DNA of 64,000 nt from Dipteris shenzhenensis (lineage: Eukaryota > Polypodiophyta > Polypodiopsida > Gleicheniales). A program made the translations under genes and the position numbers. Numbering within the stretch: position 1 is the stretch's first letter; every line of letters starts with the position of its first letter. Under the pieces are notes generated by a model. That model did no database searches. It saw only the letters and a program-made list of their open reading frames with translations, and had not been told where the DNA came from. The stretch is from NCBI GenBank assembly GCA_047967505.1, contig CM106541.1; one strand, given 5' to 3'. Positions 1 through 10,115 of the stretch are shown here, in pieces.

Positions 1-99
1 CTATTGCATCATGTTTCAATCACGTGGCTAGTTTAGGATAATCACATTAAAAGTCGAAGCCATTATGATCTAGAAATTAACTAGTATATGATCAAACCA

Positions 100-213
100 G
101 CCCAAAAATGAAAATTACCTAATTTAACTACCAAGAAACACAACTTCGATTACCAAGCCCAAAAATGAAAATTACCTAATTTAACTACCAAGAAACACAA
201 CTTCGATTACCAA
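100..213. repeat. 57-bp tandem duplication
   Basis: Two adjacent, essentially identical 57-bp units (100-156 and 157-213), each beginning GCCCAAAAATGAAAATTACC. Near-identity means a recent duplication. Confidence 0.9.
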
Positions 214-2150
214 GCTGGTCATCTATTAGACAATAATAATACATTGCTGATAATTTTTGTTCACGCATGTTGGTTTAGGACATTCATACAATTAGTGTTT
301 AACCTAAACCAGCACGGTGACAGATTATTGCATGATGTTCCAACCATCGAGTTGGTAAATTAGGACAATCGCGTAAAGTCCAAACCAGTCTTTCAAACGA
401 TTAACCTATTCCAAAACTCAATCACAGACAACCATTGGGCTGGTTTCGACAACCTCTGACTTGTGTTGTATCAAGCATGTGTGTGATGTATTCTTTCCAC
501 TTCTTTCATCCCATCATCTTTTTGCATGTGTCATTATTTAGGGAAACTCTCGTATTCTCGTGCTAGAACGTTATCACTCTATCAATGACTTCCATACTTA
601 GAAAGTCTCTCCTTTCTTGCATTCTTTTGAAGCCCACAGACTTCTCGGATCGGGATGATCATGCATTGCTTCCACATTGTCTCCAACCCCTGGAGCCACA
701 TTGGTCCATCTGATTGTTGACAACATCTTTGATGTTATGTGGCCAAGCCATTTCTCCTTTGTTTCTTTAGAGGATACGAACATAGCTAATGTCTCCCTCC
801 TTGTAGCTACTTGATCTTTGCTATGCACCCCTTTTACTTTTTGTAGGCCATTTCTCAAGTTAGAGAGCATCATCTCTTGGGCGTGCATCTCCTCAGGTGT
901 TGATAGGGTTGTCACTCTATGAATTTTAGGATGCATGCTAAAGCTTCCAAAGACTCAAGACTGGCAGTCACTTGAATGGCTTGATGTTACTGCCTTGAAT
1001 AATGCCACCAATTGTAAGACCACATCTCGTGTTCTTCACTCTGATGGCAATGATTGAATGCATGCATCTGTAACTACCTATTGCTACTGCTCTACAATGA
1101 GTCTTCTTTCTTGTCCTTATTTCTCCCTCCGCAAACATTGAAAAAGTGTCTTATGTTTTTATTTCAATACCGTGCCATCTCTTTCCTCACCCTGTAACCT
1201 AGCCCTCGTGCATTGACTAAGCTTTTCAGATTTCCTATCTCGTAGCCTCTTTCTGCTGCTCTGGCAAGCCATGATGAGCTGCATCTTGCCATTGACGCCA
1301 TGGCAACGATCAATGAACCATTATAATCAGTGATGTTTTTATCGAAGCTATGCTTATATATTAGTATTAAATCTTGGCGAAAGTTTTCAAGCTCATTTAT
1401 TTAGTTTCACAATATTGGTAGAATCTAGTATTTTCTTATATATTTTCTTTTGAATTTTGAAGGAAAAAATGTAAATCTCGGTGAAGCTTTAAATGTTTTC
1501 ATATAAAAGTTTCAAATCCTGGTGATTGTTTTAAACATTGATTTTTATAAGGGCATATTAACTCTCAATGCCAATATAAAATTTTAGCTTCTTAACAAAA
1601 GTAACTCAAAAAAATCATCCATGGTTAAAATCGATCCACCAGAATAGATACTAGCTAGCTTGTGAGGCAAGCAAAGAATAGAAGACAACTTACTCAAGTA
1701 CAGATAGATATTGCCAAACCAATCAGACAAACCAAAAAGAACGAGTTCATGTCAAGGTGACTCTACATGATCTAGGTTATAGGATGGCAGGAGGAGGATG
1801 TACTTTAGTATTCAAATGGTAGGTGTAAAAAATAAAAAATGCACGAGGGCAGCATATATTTTCAGCCACCATGGTTTCCCCCCTCGAACAATACACGTCA
1901 ATAAAATTAGATATTCTGGTTGCCCCCAAACACATGCAATGTGGCCTAAAATGTTTCAAAACACAAATAGGCCAAAGGGCACGCTACCAGGTTTGATGTT
2001 GTGTATTATGAAGTGCAATGACCTTTGACATGCTTATGAGCCATAGAGCAATGGGTTGCATGGAAAAAGAAACAATACAACATTGTAAATAGTGTTGGAT
2101 TTATTAAAAGATCTTTGCACATGCACAAATTGCAGCACTGATTCCAAGCT
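214..2150. other. Unassigned stretch
   Basis: No recognisable gene or element. The longest open frame is 112 codons on the minus strand (598-936). Its product is hydrophilic, without a motif I recognise and without supporting context, so I do not call it a gene. The rest is AT-rich plant-like intergenic sequence. Confidence 0.5.
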
Positions 2151-2159
2151 CACTTGAAG

Positions 2160-2212
2160 GCTGATACCAGTGCCATTCCCTAGAATCTAAACTAGAATGG
2201 CAATAGTGCCAA
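2160..2212. repeat. Isolated copy of the GAATGGCAC/GTGCCATTC palindromic repeat
   Basis: Two degenerate half-sites, CAGTGCCATTCCC and AGAATGGCAATAGTGCC, lie about 20 bp apart. They match the palindromic family that is dense at 5.3-6.1 kb, 11.3-11.5 kb, 13.3-13.8 kb and 16.2-18.0 kb. Confidence 0.55.
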
Positions 2213-3981
2213 TCACTCATAAATATTAAACATAAATCCTTCCACATTTTTTTCATCTTTCACTTTAGCATGGCATTGATTCTTCCATTCTAGGGTGAAC
2301 TATCAATGTTTTAAGACCACCATGCAGTAATCCCACTAGTTTGGATTGCATATTTTCAATCGGTTTTGGTTTTCATCAAATGTAGTGAAGCATGCCCTCG
2401 AATGGGTGTGCAAAATTTTAGCACAACATTGGAGGCCCCTTAAACCATAATTGATGTTCTCAAATAGGTGTGTGCTTTGGTTATGAAGAAGCTCACATAG
2501 TCTACTTTTGAATGATTACTTGGTTGCATGTATGTGCTGAACAAAATTTTTATGTTTTTGAATAAATTGTTATATTCTATATTTTTCAAGATGCTTCACA
2601 TGCGACATAGCACGTGTAATGGTTTAATAGTCTCATTCCAAAGATTTATTCCATATTTTTTGGGTCTTATGTTTAAGTTGGAATGTATACTACAACTTGA
2701 AGACAAGTTTGCTGAATTCCGTTGAGCAATGCATAATTTTGAGACACGCTAGATACCTATATAGAAAAAATGCCCTAAACCTCATTAAAAATGGCTACAC
2801 TCAAGCAAACATTGACCTAATACATTAACCCTCCCCTCAAGGCTAAGGACCAATTGGGCTAATCCCACAGGAGCCAGGCTCTATGTTAACACCATATGTA
2901 CCCAAGATCCATCTTGTTCTAAGGATCCGAGCATGGTCTGAGAAATAACCAAAGTTTTAGACTGGAGCTAGCAAGATTTATTCCAAGAAAGAAATGCTAA
3001 TCCATGAATGGTAGTACTATTCCATAAAACTCTTGGCTTTAAGGAAAGTCAAGCTATTTTGGGTATGACTTCTATAGTTGGAGTTGAATGCCAAAGATAA
3101 CAAGAGCTAGGCTTACAAACATAAGCCAAGGGCTCAGTTTCCCAAAGACCATATGACTTGTTAGCCTTAGGTGTCATAGGCTAGAGGCTCAAGCATGTGG
3201 TATGGGACACATGACCTGACCCTCAATCGGATTTCTTTTACTCATGGTCTAGAATTTAGAATCGTGATGGTTTGAGGATGCTTCTCATATCTAGAACCTA
3301 TGGCTGGGTGCTGAGCCACTAACTCTCCTCAGAGATTACTTGTTATAGGCGTATCCACAAATCCTCATTGTTGGATTGCCATGGTATGGTTTGTTGAGGG
3401 TTTGTTCTCTTGTTCAAGCCTTGGCAAGACATGGTTAGGCACTGGAGTAGCGTGCTCAAGATGGTTAAAGTATATCACATTGGTACTAGAGCAACTCTTA
3501 AGTTGTATGAGAATATGGGATGTCCTCATGATAATATATAGCTCTAATCCCAAAATACTATGGCAAGAGTGACAAAAGTCGGTAAGCTTTTTCCTCAAAT
3601 CTCCAGAATTTAAGCCATGGATTTTGGGACAAAGGGCCCCAATAGTGAATTAGGGTAGCTTTGGCTACTCTAAAGAATTGTGATTCAATGTGGAAATCAA
3701 TTTGAGTCATGGGTGTTCTTGAGCTTGACATGTGCAGCTTAGAAACATGGTGATTGGAGTCAAAAAGGATTGTAATTTATGGCCATAAGCAATCAAGAGC
3801 TTCTACCGGTATCTAGCAACATGGAAAATCATTGTCTCAGAGCTTGGTGAGCCAAGCTTGTATTTGCCCATTAGTTGGTAGATGGATGAAGGATTAGGAT
3901 TTAGCAAGCAATACTACAAGGGATGCTTTAGCCTCGTCTCTTATCACATATGGAACCTCAATACTAATTTGACATAAACCA
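2213..3981. other. Unassigned stretch
   Basis: No gene recognised. A sequence resembling a retroelement primer-binding site (TTGGTACTAGAGCAACTC, about 3479-3496) follows TATCACA. No LTR upstream could be defined, so it is only noted. Confidence 0.4.
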
Positions 3982-3985
3982 TGGA

Positions 3986-4256
3986 TGTGTTGGAGGTGGT
4001 CGCCTCACCCCTCATTAGTGTTGGAGCTTGGTTCATTTGAGGTGGGCCGCACTAATTTGACACATGGAATCAGATGGGAGTAATCCCATAATCATGTGTG
4101 TATATTGGGGGGCCTTGGATATAAAGGCCTTATTTGCCCACTCTCTCTCATCCCTCTTGAAATTTTTTGGGAGGAGAGAGGGGCATTGCATGGCTAGGGT
4201 GCAGGGCTTGGGACCCCCGTAAGGGGTGCACATGTGGCATGCTTTGCATGCTAACA
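3986..4256 (+). repeat. Left LTR of the TRIM-like element
   Basis: This copy begins TGTGTTGGAGG and ends GCTAACA directly before the primer-binding site. A TATA-like GATATAAAGG sits at 4118-4127, followed by a CT-rich stretch, as in a U3/R boundary. Confidence 0.85.
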
Positions 4257-4271
4257 TGGTATCAGAGCAGG
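4257..4271 (+). promoter_or_regulatory. Primer-binding site, initiator tRNA-Met type
   Basis: TGGTATCAGAGCAGG abuts the left LTR. The first 12 bases are the standard plant retroelement complement to the 3' end of initiator tRNA-Met. Confidence 0.85.
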
Positions 4272-4579
4272 TATCAGACATGCAAACTTGACTGTGCATT
4301 TTGGCACAATTGACATGTGGCGGTCCTAGACTGCTTGACAACGGAGTTGGTGCAATCCGTAGCGACGTTTTAGTGCGGATTGACTCGTGTGTTTCCTCTC
4401 GTGGGCTTTCGCAGCTGGCTACCCATGGGCAGATGATCTTTGTTTGGTCAACGTGGACTTTGGGTGGCTATGCCCCATGTGGTTTATCTCGCATTGCCAT
4501 GTTTGGTTGGCCCAGCCTTGACTTGCTTGTGGGTTGCCTTTGTTTGATCAACTGTACTTCAGGGTTTGTCCACACAGGG

Positions 4580-4843
4580 TGTGTTGGAGGTGGTGGCCTC
4601 ACCCCTAGTTAGAGTTGGAGCTTGGTTCATTTGAGGTGGGCCGTGCCTATTTAACACGTGGAATCACATGGGAGTAATCCCATAATCATATGTGTATATT
4701 GGGGGGCCTTGGATATAAAAGCCTCATTTTCCCACTCTCTCTCATCCCTTTCGGGATTTTTTAGGAGGAGAGAGGGGCAATGTGGGGTAGGGCTTGGGAC
4801 TCCCTGTACCCAATGCACACATGGCATGCTTTGTGCGCTAACA
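4580..4843 (+). repeat. Right LTR of the TRIM-like element
   Basis: Same order of landmarks as the left copy: TGTGTTGGAGG start, GGATATAAAA TATA-like site near 4711, CT-rich block, GAGAGGGGCAAT, and GCTAACA end. Confidence 0.85.
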
Positions 4844-4917
4844 TGGAAGTAGCTATCACAATTTAAAGAATTACTACTTTTGTTATAGATTAGACACATT
4901 TATCTTCCAAGTGTTTC

Positions 4918-5093
4918 AATGAGAACTTATTTATGATCCATTGGAACGTAGCTTTAAGGGATACATTATCCCCATAGGGTAGCTCAAGTTCCCAATGATT
5001 ATGGATTAGTTTCATATCCAACTATTAATGAGAGCTTATCCATCATCCAACGGAACCTAGCCTTAGGGGATACATTAGTCCCATAGGGGTAGC
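4918..5093. repeat. Diverged direct repeat, 109-bp period
   Basis: 4918-4984 and 5027-5093 share the order AATGAGARCTTAT, ATCCAWYGGAAC, TAGC, AAGGGATACATTA and CCCATAGGG. It is a diverged two-copy duplication separated by about 40 bp. Confidence 0.75.
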
Positions 5094-5261
5094 CCCTAAA
5101 GATTGCTCCATGGTGGATCTATTTCATTCAGAGCATGGATTCCTTTGAAGCCATAGTGGACAACCCTACTCTAAACTATTCTCCTTTTCTACCCCAAACC
5201 TTGCTCTACATGACATTACCCCATCTACACAACCATTTTTTTCAAAATTTTAGATATGCTA

Positions 5262-6090
5262 AGGGAGAATGGCACCACTGCCATACCCATTACCTTCTCC
5301 TAGTTCATAAATTATGGATTTGTAATGGGATATTGGCACAAATGACTTAGAAAATTTGGCTTTTTAATAGGGGAATGACACCATTGCCATTTGCAAATCC
5401 CAAAGCCAAAAATTTTGAATTAGGACAGTGCAATTAGGGAATGGTAGACATTGCCATTCTCATATCCCAAATCCAAAAAAATTGAATTAGGACAATGCAA
5501 TGGGCAATGGCACCTGTGGGGAATGGCACAGGTGCCATTCTCCATTTGCAAAGCCAAATTTTTTCCAAAGTCTTTGCTTTTCTAGGAGCCAAAATTGTTC
5601 AAAATTTTGGATCTACTAAGAGACGATGGCACTAGTGCAATTCTCGCTTTGGACTTTCTTAATCCAAAGATTTGGCTTTGCAAGGGAAGCATGGTGCTAT
5701 TGCCATTCTCCCATTGCAATGTCCTAATTCAAATTCTTTGCTTTGTAAAGAAATAATGGCACTAGTGTCATTTTGTCATTGCAAATTTTGAATTAGAACA
5801 ATGCAATGGGAGAATGGAACTAGTACCATCCTCATCTTGGAAAGCTAAGATTTTGAAACAGGGCATTGTAATTGGAGAATGGTGCTAGTGCCATTCTTTC
5901 TAGAACTGTTCAAAGATAAAATTTTGAAAATGTCGGCTTTGCAAGGGGTGAATGGCACTATGGAAATATTTGCTTTGTGAGGGGAGAATAGCACTAGTGC
6001 CATTCACCTCATGCAAAGCTGAAATTTTAGGAATCTCAGCTTTGTAACATTAGAATATCATGTATTCTCCCACTACAAAGCTAGAATTCA
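5262..6090. repeat. Array of short palindromic (hairpin) repeats, main cluster
   Basis: At least ten degenerate copies of the near-palindrome GAATGGCACTAGTGCCATTC occur here, roughly every 60-100 bp. Examples are at 5265-5286, 5371-5390, 5521-5540 (GAATGGCACAGGTGCCATTC), 5875-5896 and 5984-6007. The spacers carry words on both strands such as TTTGGCTTTGCAA, TTGCAAAGCC, CCCATTGCAATGTCC and TTGAATTAGGACA, so the larger unit (about 70-80 bp) has dyad symmetry too. No open frame spans the array. I cannot name the family. A foldback or MITE-derived repeat, or a satellite-like array, would fit. Confidence 0.85.
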
Positions 6091-6177
6091 TCTATTTAAT
6101 CTTGTTGAGCTTTTCTATGAATCTCTTTGGTTGTAATACTTTCACAATCTTATTTTCCATAATTGCCATGACAGATA

Positions 6178-6420
6178 ATGGCTATCAGAGGTGGGTACAA
6201 GATGAAGATGTTGATGGGTAGTGAAGTGGTCGCAATAGGTGTATTTTGTGTTGTTGACCCAAATACGTACTATATTGGTGTGAAGATTCGGATAGAAAAT
6301 GTATTGGTGATAGTGGAGATGTGTATCAATAATGACACACCCTTTATTTCCCACTATGGATGGAATGATTATTGGTGAAGCAATTTGGAGTGTTGTCAAG
6401 TGGCCTAAGGCCTCTCTACA
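6178..6420 (+). pseudogene. Possible CACTA/TNP1-like transposase C-terminal remnant
   Basis: Two overlapping frames give a conceptual peptide with the sequence order EVVAIGVFCVVDPNTYYIGV, VLVIVEMCINNDTPF, and then, in the next frame, IGEAIWSVVKWPKASLQL. The pattern G-x2-V-x2-G-x4-DP, followed by a hydrophobic V-x-V strand, an acidic residue and an AI-x3-V-x-WP ending, resembles the C-terminal domain of plant En/Spm (CACTA) TNP1-type proteins. This is recognition by eye only. One frameshift separates the two halves near 6340-6370. No CACTA terminal inverted repeat was found. A chance open frame is a real alternative. Confidence 0.35.
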
Positions 6421-7158
6421 ACTTAACTGTGTTGCTTTAGATGAGACAATAGCTCAAGGGGATGCAAAAAGTGAGCTTGAGAAACATTATGTCAAGGCAA
6501 TGCTAGATTTTCATTGGAAATCAAAAACCACATTTGTGATCTTGGAAGGAGAAAAGGGTCGAAGGAGCAAAGGGTCGTCTTGTGGCATGACAACATAATA
6601 GAAGCCATTGGGGAAGGTGTGATCTTATATGTTTTCCTTGATGACTATCAACTTTGAGTTGTTGGACAACAATTACATTGGTCTGGGGTACTGAGAAGAA
6701 AGAACAAACTATTGCAAGTGCCTTTGATTCTTCTATCCAAGACATGAGTTCTCTTAGCCTATTTAAGTGGCCCATCTAGCATACTACATTATTGGATGGA
6801 AGCCCATTGCAATAATATGTGCCCATGGACCAATATGCTAGCATAGACGAGGTGGTCACCAATGGAATGTTGGAAAGGCATGCTACTCCAGTTTCAAAAA
6901 AGAGAAAATATACTTTTATTCAAAGGGAGCCTAAGCAAAGAGGGCCTCCAACATCAATGTACAAAATATTAGAGTTGGTGCAACAAGTTTCTTCCATTGA
7001 TTGCTGTGACAATAGGTGTTGCCAATGAGTTGATTGAGAAATGCTAATGGCAATGAGGAAGAATTTTTGGGACATCTCCTTGGAATCTTGTACAAACTTT
7101 GTATATGATATGGTGTCCATGACATGGACGAGAAATTATGATACAACTTCAAGGAGAG
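6421..7158 (+). other. Weakly coding-like stretch upstream of the copia fragment
   Basis: Short plus-strand frames continue (6332-6598 and 6819-7028), the second with a basic KKRKYTF segment. Nothing is recognisable. They may belong to the same decayed element as the TNP1-like remnant, or be chance. Confidence 0.25.
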
Positions 7159-7161
7159 GGA

Positions 7162-7202
<41 letters not shown>

Positions 7203-7206
7203 GGGG
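7159..7206 (+). repeat. (GA)n then G-run at the truncated copia edge
   Basis: About 33 bp of GA dinucleotides is followed by 15 G residues. Copia pre-integrase coding sequence starts directly after it, so the tract sits at the breakpoint where the 5' LTR, gag and protease are missing. Confidence 0.9.
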
Positions 7207-8277
7207 TTTGCTCTCAAGTCAGATGGAGTTGTAAAACAGTTGTACGATGTTCTTTATGTGCCAAATATCAAGAGGAACTTGTTGTCCATTTCTGCGATAA
7301 CGGATCGGGACCTCAAAGTTCAATTCGATAAGAATGGTGCACAAATTCTGGATCTTCAAGGGAAGGTCGTTGGTAAAGGTACACAACGCAACAACATCTA
7401 CGAACTCTCAATCTTTAGGGCTCGAGCTGATGTGAAGAACACTACACTGTGGCATGCGAGGTTTGGTCATCTAAACCTTAATTCTTTGAAGGAGATGAAT
7501 AAAAGTGGAATGATTGCACAACTAGAAATTTCAGATCGACCCGATGTATGTGAAGCTTGCATGATGGGCAAGCAACATCGGCAGCCCTTTCCTAAAGAGG
7601 CCAGCAGGGCAAAGGCTCCTCTAGAGCTCGTTCACACGGACCTCTGTGAAAAGATGAAGATGGAAGCTTTGGGTGGTTCCTACTACTTCATGACGCTGGT
7701 CGATGACTACAGTAGAAGGATATGGATATACTTCCTAAAGACTAAAGACGAGGCTTTTAGTAAGTTCAAGGAATGGCATGTAATGGTCGAGAAAGAATCG
7801 GGGAGGAAGGTGAAGAAGTTGAGATCAAACAAAGGTGGAGAGTTCACATCAATTGAATTCGAAAGTTACTGCAAAAGTCATGGGATCAAGAGGTAGAACA
7901 TACATCACAGCAAAATGGAGTAGCAAGCGCAAGATGCACGTCATCTGCAAAATGGGCCGGAGTATGATGAAAGGGAAAGATTTGCCAAAGACTTTCTGGG
8001 CTGAAGCATGTAACACTATAGTTTACATTCTGAATCGTAGCTACACAAAAGCTGTGAACGGGATGACTCCACTGCAGGCCTTTTCTGGTAAGAAACCTTC
8101 AGCTGTATATTTCAGAGTTTTTGGATGTGACTGTTTTGTGCATGTCCCTGATGCTAACAGGACCAAATGGGAACCGAAGAGCCGGAAGTGTATTTTCTTG
8201 GGCTATAGTGAAGGGAAGAGAGGATTACTGACTGTGGAGGTTTTGAGATCCCCAGTTCAGAAGGTAAAGTCTGTAAA
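7207..8277 (+). pseudogene. Copia integrase (pre-integrase zinc domain and core), broken
   Basis: The frame opens with the copia pre-integrase signature (LYDVLYVPNIKRNLLSISAI). The HHCC zinc motif follows around 7447-7575 (LWHARFGHLN ... CEACMMGKQH). The core then shows HTDLCEKM with the first catalytic Asp, and YYFMTLVDDYSRRIWIYFLK. The block that normally reads RSDNGGEF reads RSNKGGEF here, so the second catalytic Asp is missing. A frameshift near 7890 precedes TSQQNGVA, the block next to the catalytic Glu. The C-terminal part ([39 protein letters not shown]) reads in another frame to 8281. Integrase inserts the cDNA into chromosomes; this copy cannot. Confidence 0.9.
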
Positions 8278-8830
8278 CTGAAGAAGGCACTTTACAGGCT
8301 GAAACAGGCCCCACGAGCATGGTACTAGCGAATTGATGCCTACTTTCTACAAAACGAGTTCAGGAGAAGCCCATCTGATGCAAATTTGTATATCTTCAGA
8401 GAAGGAGGCAAGTGTATGATCGTGGTCCTTTATGTGGACGATCTTGTCATGACAGGGAACCATGAAGAGAAGATCTTGTAGACAAAGCATTTGCTAGGAA
8501 GAGAGTTTGAAATGACAAACCTCGGACTGATGCATTTCTGTTTGGGGATTGAAGTTTGGCAAGAGCCAAAACAGATCTTCATTTCACAGCTAAAGTATGC
8601 TGGAGAGATACTGAAGGCATTTGGGATGGCTGAGTGGAAGATAGTTGGTACCCCTATGGAGGTTGACGTGAAGCTCTCAAACAAGGATTCATCACCACTG
8701 GTGGACGAAGCGAAGCACAGAAGGCTTGTGGGCAATTTGATTTACTTATGCAACACGCGGTCGGACATCAGCTTTGCGACTGGTGTACTAAGCAGGTTTT
8801 CCAATAAGCCCCGGAAGAACCATTGAAGGG
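8278..8830 (+). pseudogene. Copia reverse transcriptase, N-terminal half deleted
   Basis: The reading begins abruptly at [17 protein letters not shown] and runs through DANLYIFREGGKCMIVVLY to the catalytic box YVDD at 8431-8442. It continues with FEMTNLGLMHFCLGIEV, AEWKIVGTPMEV and RRLVGNLIYLCNTRSDISFA. The usual first 130 or so residues of copia RT (conserved ARLVAKG and APVA blocks) are missing, because integrase C-terminal coding joins RT directly near 8260. TAG stops interrupt at about 8326 and 8479, and a TGA at 8824. It is unmistakable as copia RT but dead. Confidence 0.92.
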
Positions 8831-9348
8831 CAGGGATGTGGGTGCTGAAATACATCAAAGGCACACTTGATTATGGCATCACCTATACAAGGGCAACATC
8901 TTGACTGGATTCTATGACTCGGATTGGGCAGGAGACGTGGACAGCAGGAGATCAGTGACAGGTTATTGTTTCACTTGGATATGGACCTGTGTCACGGGTC
9001 AGGAAGAAGCAACCTACAGTTGCTCTTTCTTCTACCGAGGCTGAGTACAAATCAGCATGCTTTGCTTCTTGTGAGGCAGTGTGGTTGAGGAGAACTTTGG
9101 GGGACATGGGTGCAGTGCAGAACAAGCCCACGCAGTTATTATGTGACAATCAGAGTTGCATGGTGATTGCAAAGAACCTTGTGTTCCACGCTCGTACAAA
9201 ACACATTGAGATTCAATATCACTTTGTACGTGAGCTCATCATGGATGGAGAGGTCGACTTGGTGTACTGTCTGACTACAAAGAATGCTGCGGACATCTTC
9301 ACGAAGGCTCTTGGAAGAGACTTGCTAGAGAGGCATCTTCATCGATAG
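8831..9348 (+). pseudogene. Copia RNase H domain, frameshifted
   Basis: The conserved copia RNase H blocks appear in order: YDSDWAGDVDSRRSVTGYCF (about 8911-8972), KKQPTVALSSTEAEY (about 9002-9048), DNQSCMVIAKNLVFHARTKH, HFVRELIMDGEVDLVY and NAADIFTKALGRDLLERH, ending with a TAG at 9346-9348. Frames change before and after the first block. The domain would degrade the RNA strand during reverse transcription. It is the last coding part of a copia polyprotein, and the polypurine tract and LTR follow within 50 bp, as expected. Confidence 0.92.
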
Positions 9349-9382
9349 CATTGGGCTAAAAAAGTAAGTTCACTTGCAGGTG

Positions 9383-9396
9383 GACATTGAGGGGGG
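9383..9396 (+). promoter_or_regulatory. Polypurine tract of the copia element
   Basis: ACATTGAGGGGGG lies directly before TGTTAGATTTC. A purine run abutting the LTR is the plus-strand priming site for LTR-element cDNA synthesis. Confidence 0.8.
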
Positions 9397-10115
9397 TGTT
9401 AGATTTCAATTCTCCACTCTCGTGTAACTACGCGGGAACCAGCTAACTCTACTTGTAAGCCCCCATATGAGGAGAAGGCATTTGAGTAGCTCGGTTTTTC
9501 GGTAGGTCCTGGTTTACACTAGATGGGGGCCATGTGTGGCCTGATGGCTGGACGGCTTCAGATAGAGTTGGCACACCACCAACTAGGCTACATGCAAGTG
9601 TGGGAAGGCATCCCATGACAGACCGCACTGAGGGTAGACGGAGCATTTCCTGAGGCAGCCCACTCTTGGGTTGGGGGGCCTGTTTGGATCCTCAATTGAT
9701 CCCAGATGGCTCTGGGCCGAACGGGTTCCGTAGGTTAGTTGCTCTATTTTACACACCAGTTCTATCGTGTGGTCGGTGGCCTATTTTGGGACCGAGACCC
9801 CCAGTCGACCGTTTTGGGTGGACTGGGTCGGTCACCACATTGGGTCTAACCGACTATGACTAGTGGCCATATAAGAGCAAGCCCGTGAAGCCCATTTCAT
9901 CACTGGCTACAGCAACCCTGATTCCTTAGCATCCAGCCTCCATCCTTCGCCATCGAAGCTTCTTTCATAGGAGCACATGGCTGGGAGGCAGCGCCATCTA
10001 TTGTATCAGTTATACAGTAATCAAATTTTTGATTCTCCATATACTATCTGGTTTTTTCTCTTGCGTACGAGATCCTGTTATCTGTTGAGCACAAACGTTG
10101 TATTATTTTCTTACA
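9397..10115 (+). repeat. 3' LTR of the copia element
   Basis: It starts TGTTAGATTT after the polypurine tract. The end is placed at TTTTCTTACA (10115), which pairs imperfectly with the start. No second LTR is present, so the right edge is an estimate. A TATA-like CATATAAGAG at 9868-9877 supports a U3 promoter. Length about 720 bp. Confidence 0.7.

Larger units (their letters stand above)
3982..4847 (+). mobile_element. TRIM-like miniature LTR retrotransposon
   Basis: Two direct repeats of about 265-271 bp (3986-4256 and 4580-4843) begin TGTGTTGGAGGTGG and end GCTAACA. They flank only about 323 bp of internal DNA. A primer-binding site TGGTATCAGAGC, complementary to the 3' end of initiator tRNA-Met, directly follows the left repeat. 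A 4-bp candidate target-site duplication, TGGA, lies at 3982-3985 and 4844-4847. The internal region has no gag or pol frame and no good polypurine tract. These are the defining features of terminal-repeat retrotransposons in miniature, which depend on proteins supplied by other elements. The repeats differ at many positions, roughly 15 percent by eye, so the insertion is old. Confidence 0.85.
7207..10115 (+). mobile_element. 5'-truncated Ty1/copia retrotransposon
   Basis: The order pre-integrase, integrase, reverse transcriptase, RNase H, polypurine tract, LTR is diagnostic of Ty1/copia, with integrase ahead of RT. The 5' LTR, primer site, gag and protease are absent. Coding is interrupted by frameshifts near 7890 and 8880, by TAG stops near 8326 and 8479, a TGA near 8824, and by a deletion near 8260 that removes the first half of RT. 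The element is non-autonomous. Confidence 0.93.

Noticed and set aside
598-936. 112-codon minus-strand frame as a gene
   Set aside because: No motif, no conserved context and no promoter evidence, so it was left as part of an unassigned stretch.
3479-3496. Primer-binding-site-like TTGGTACTAGAGCAACTC
   Set aside because: It differs from the tRNA-Met complement and no LTR boundary upstream could be defined.
5262-6090. CRISPR-like array of palindromic repeats with spacers
   Set aside because: Repeats are degenerate, spacing is irregular, spacers share words with each other, and the genome context is plant. No cas genes are present.
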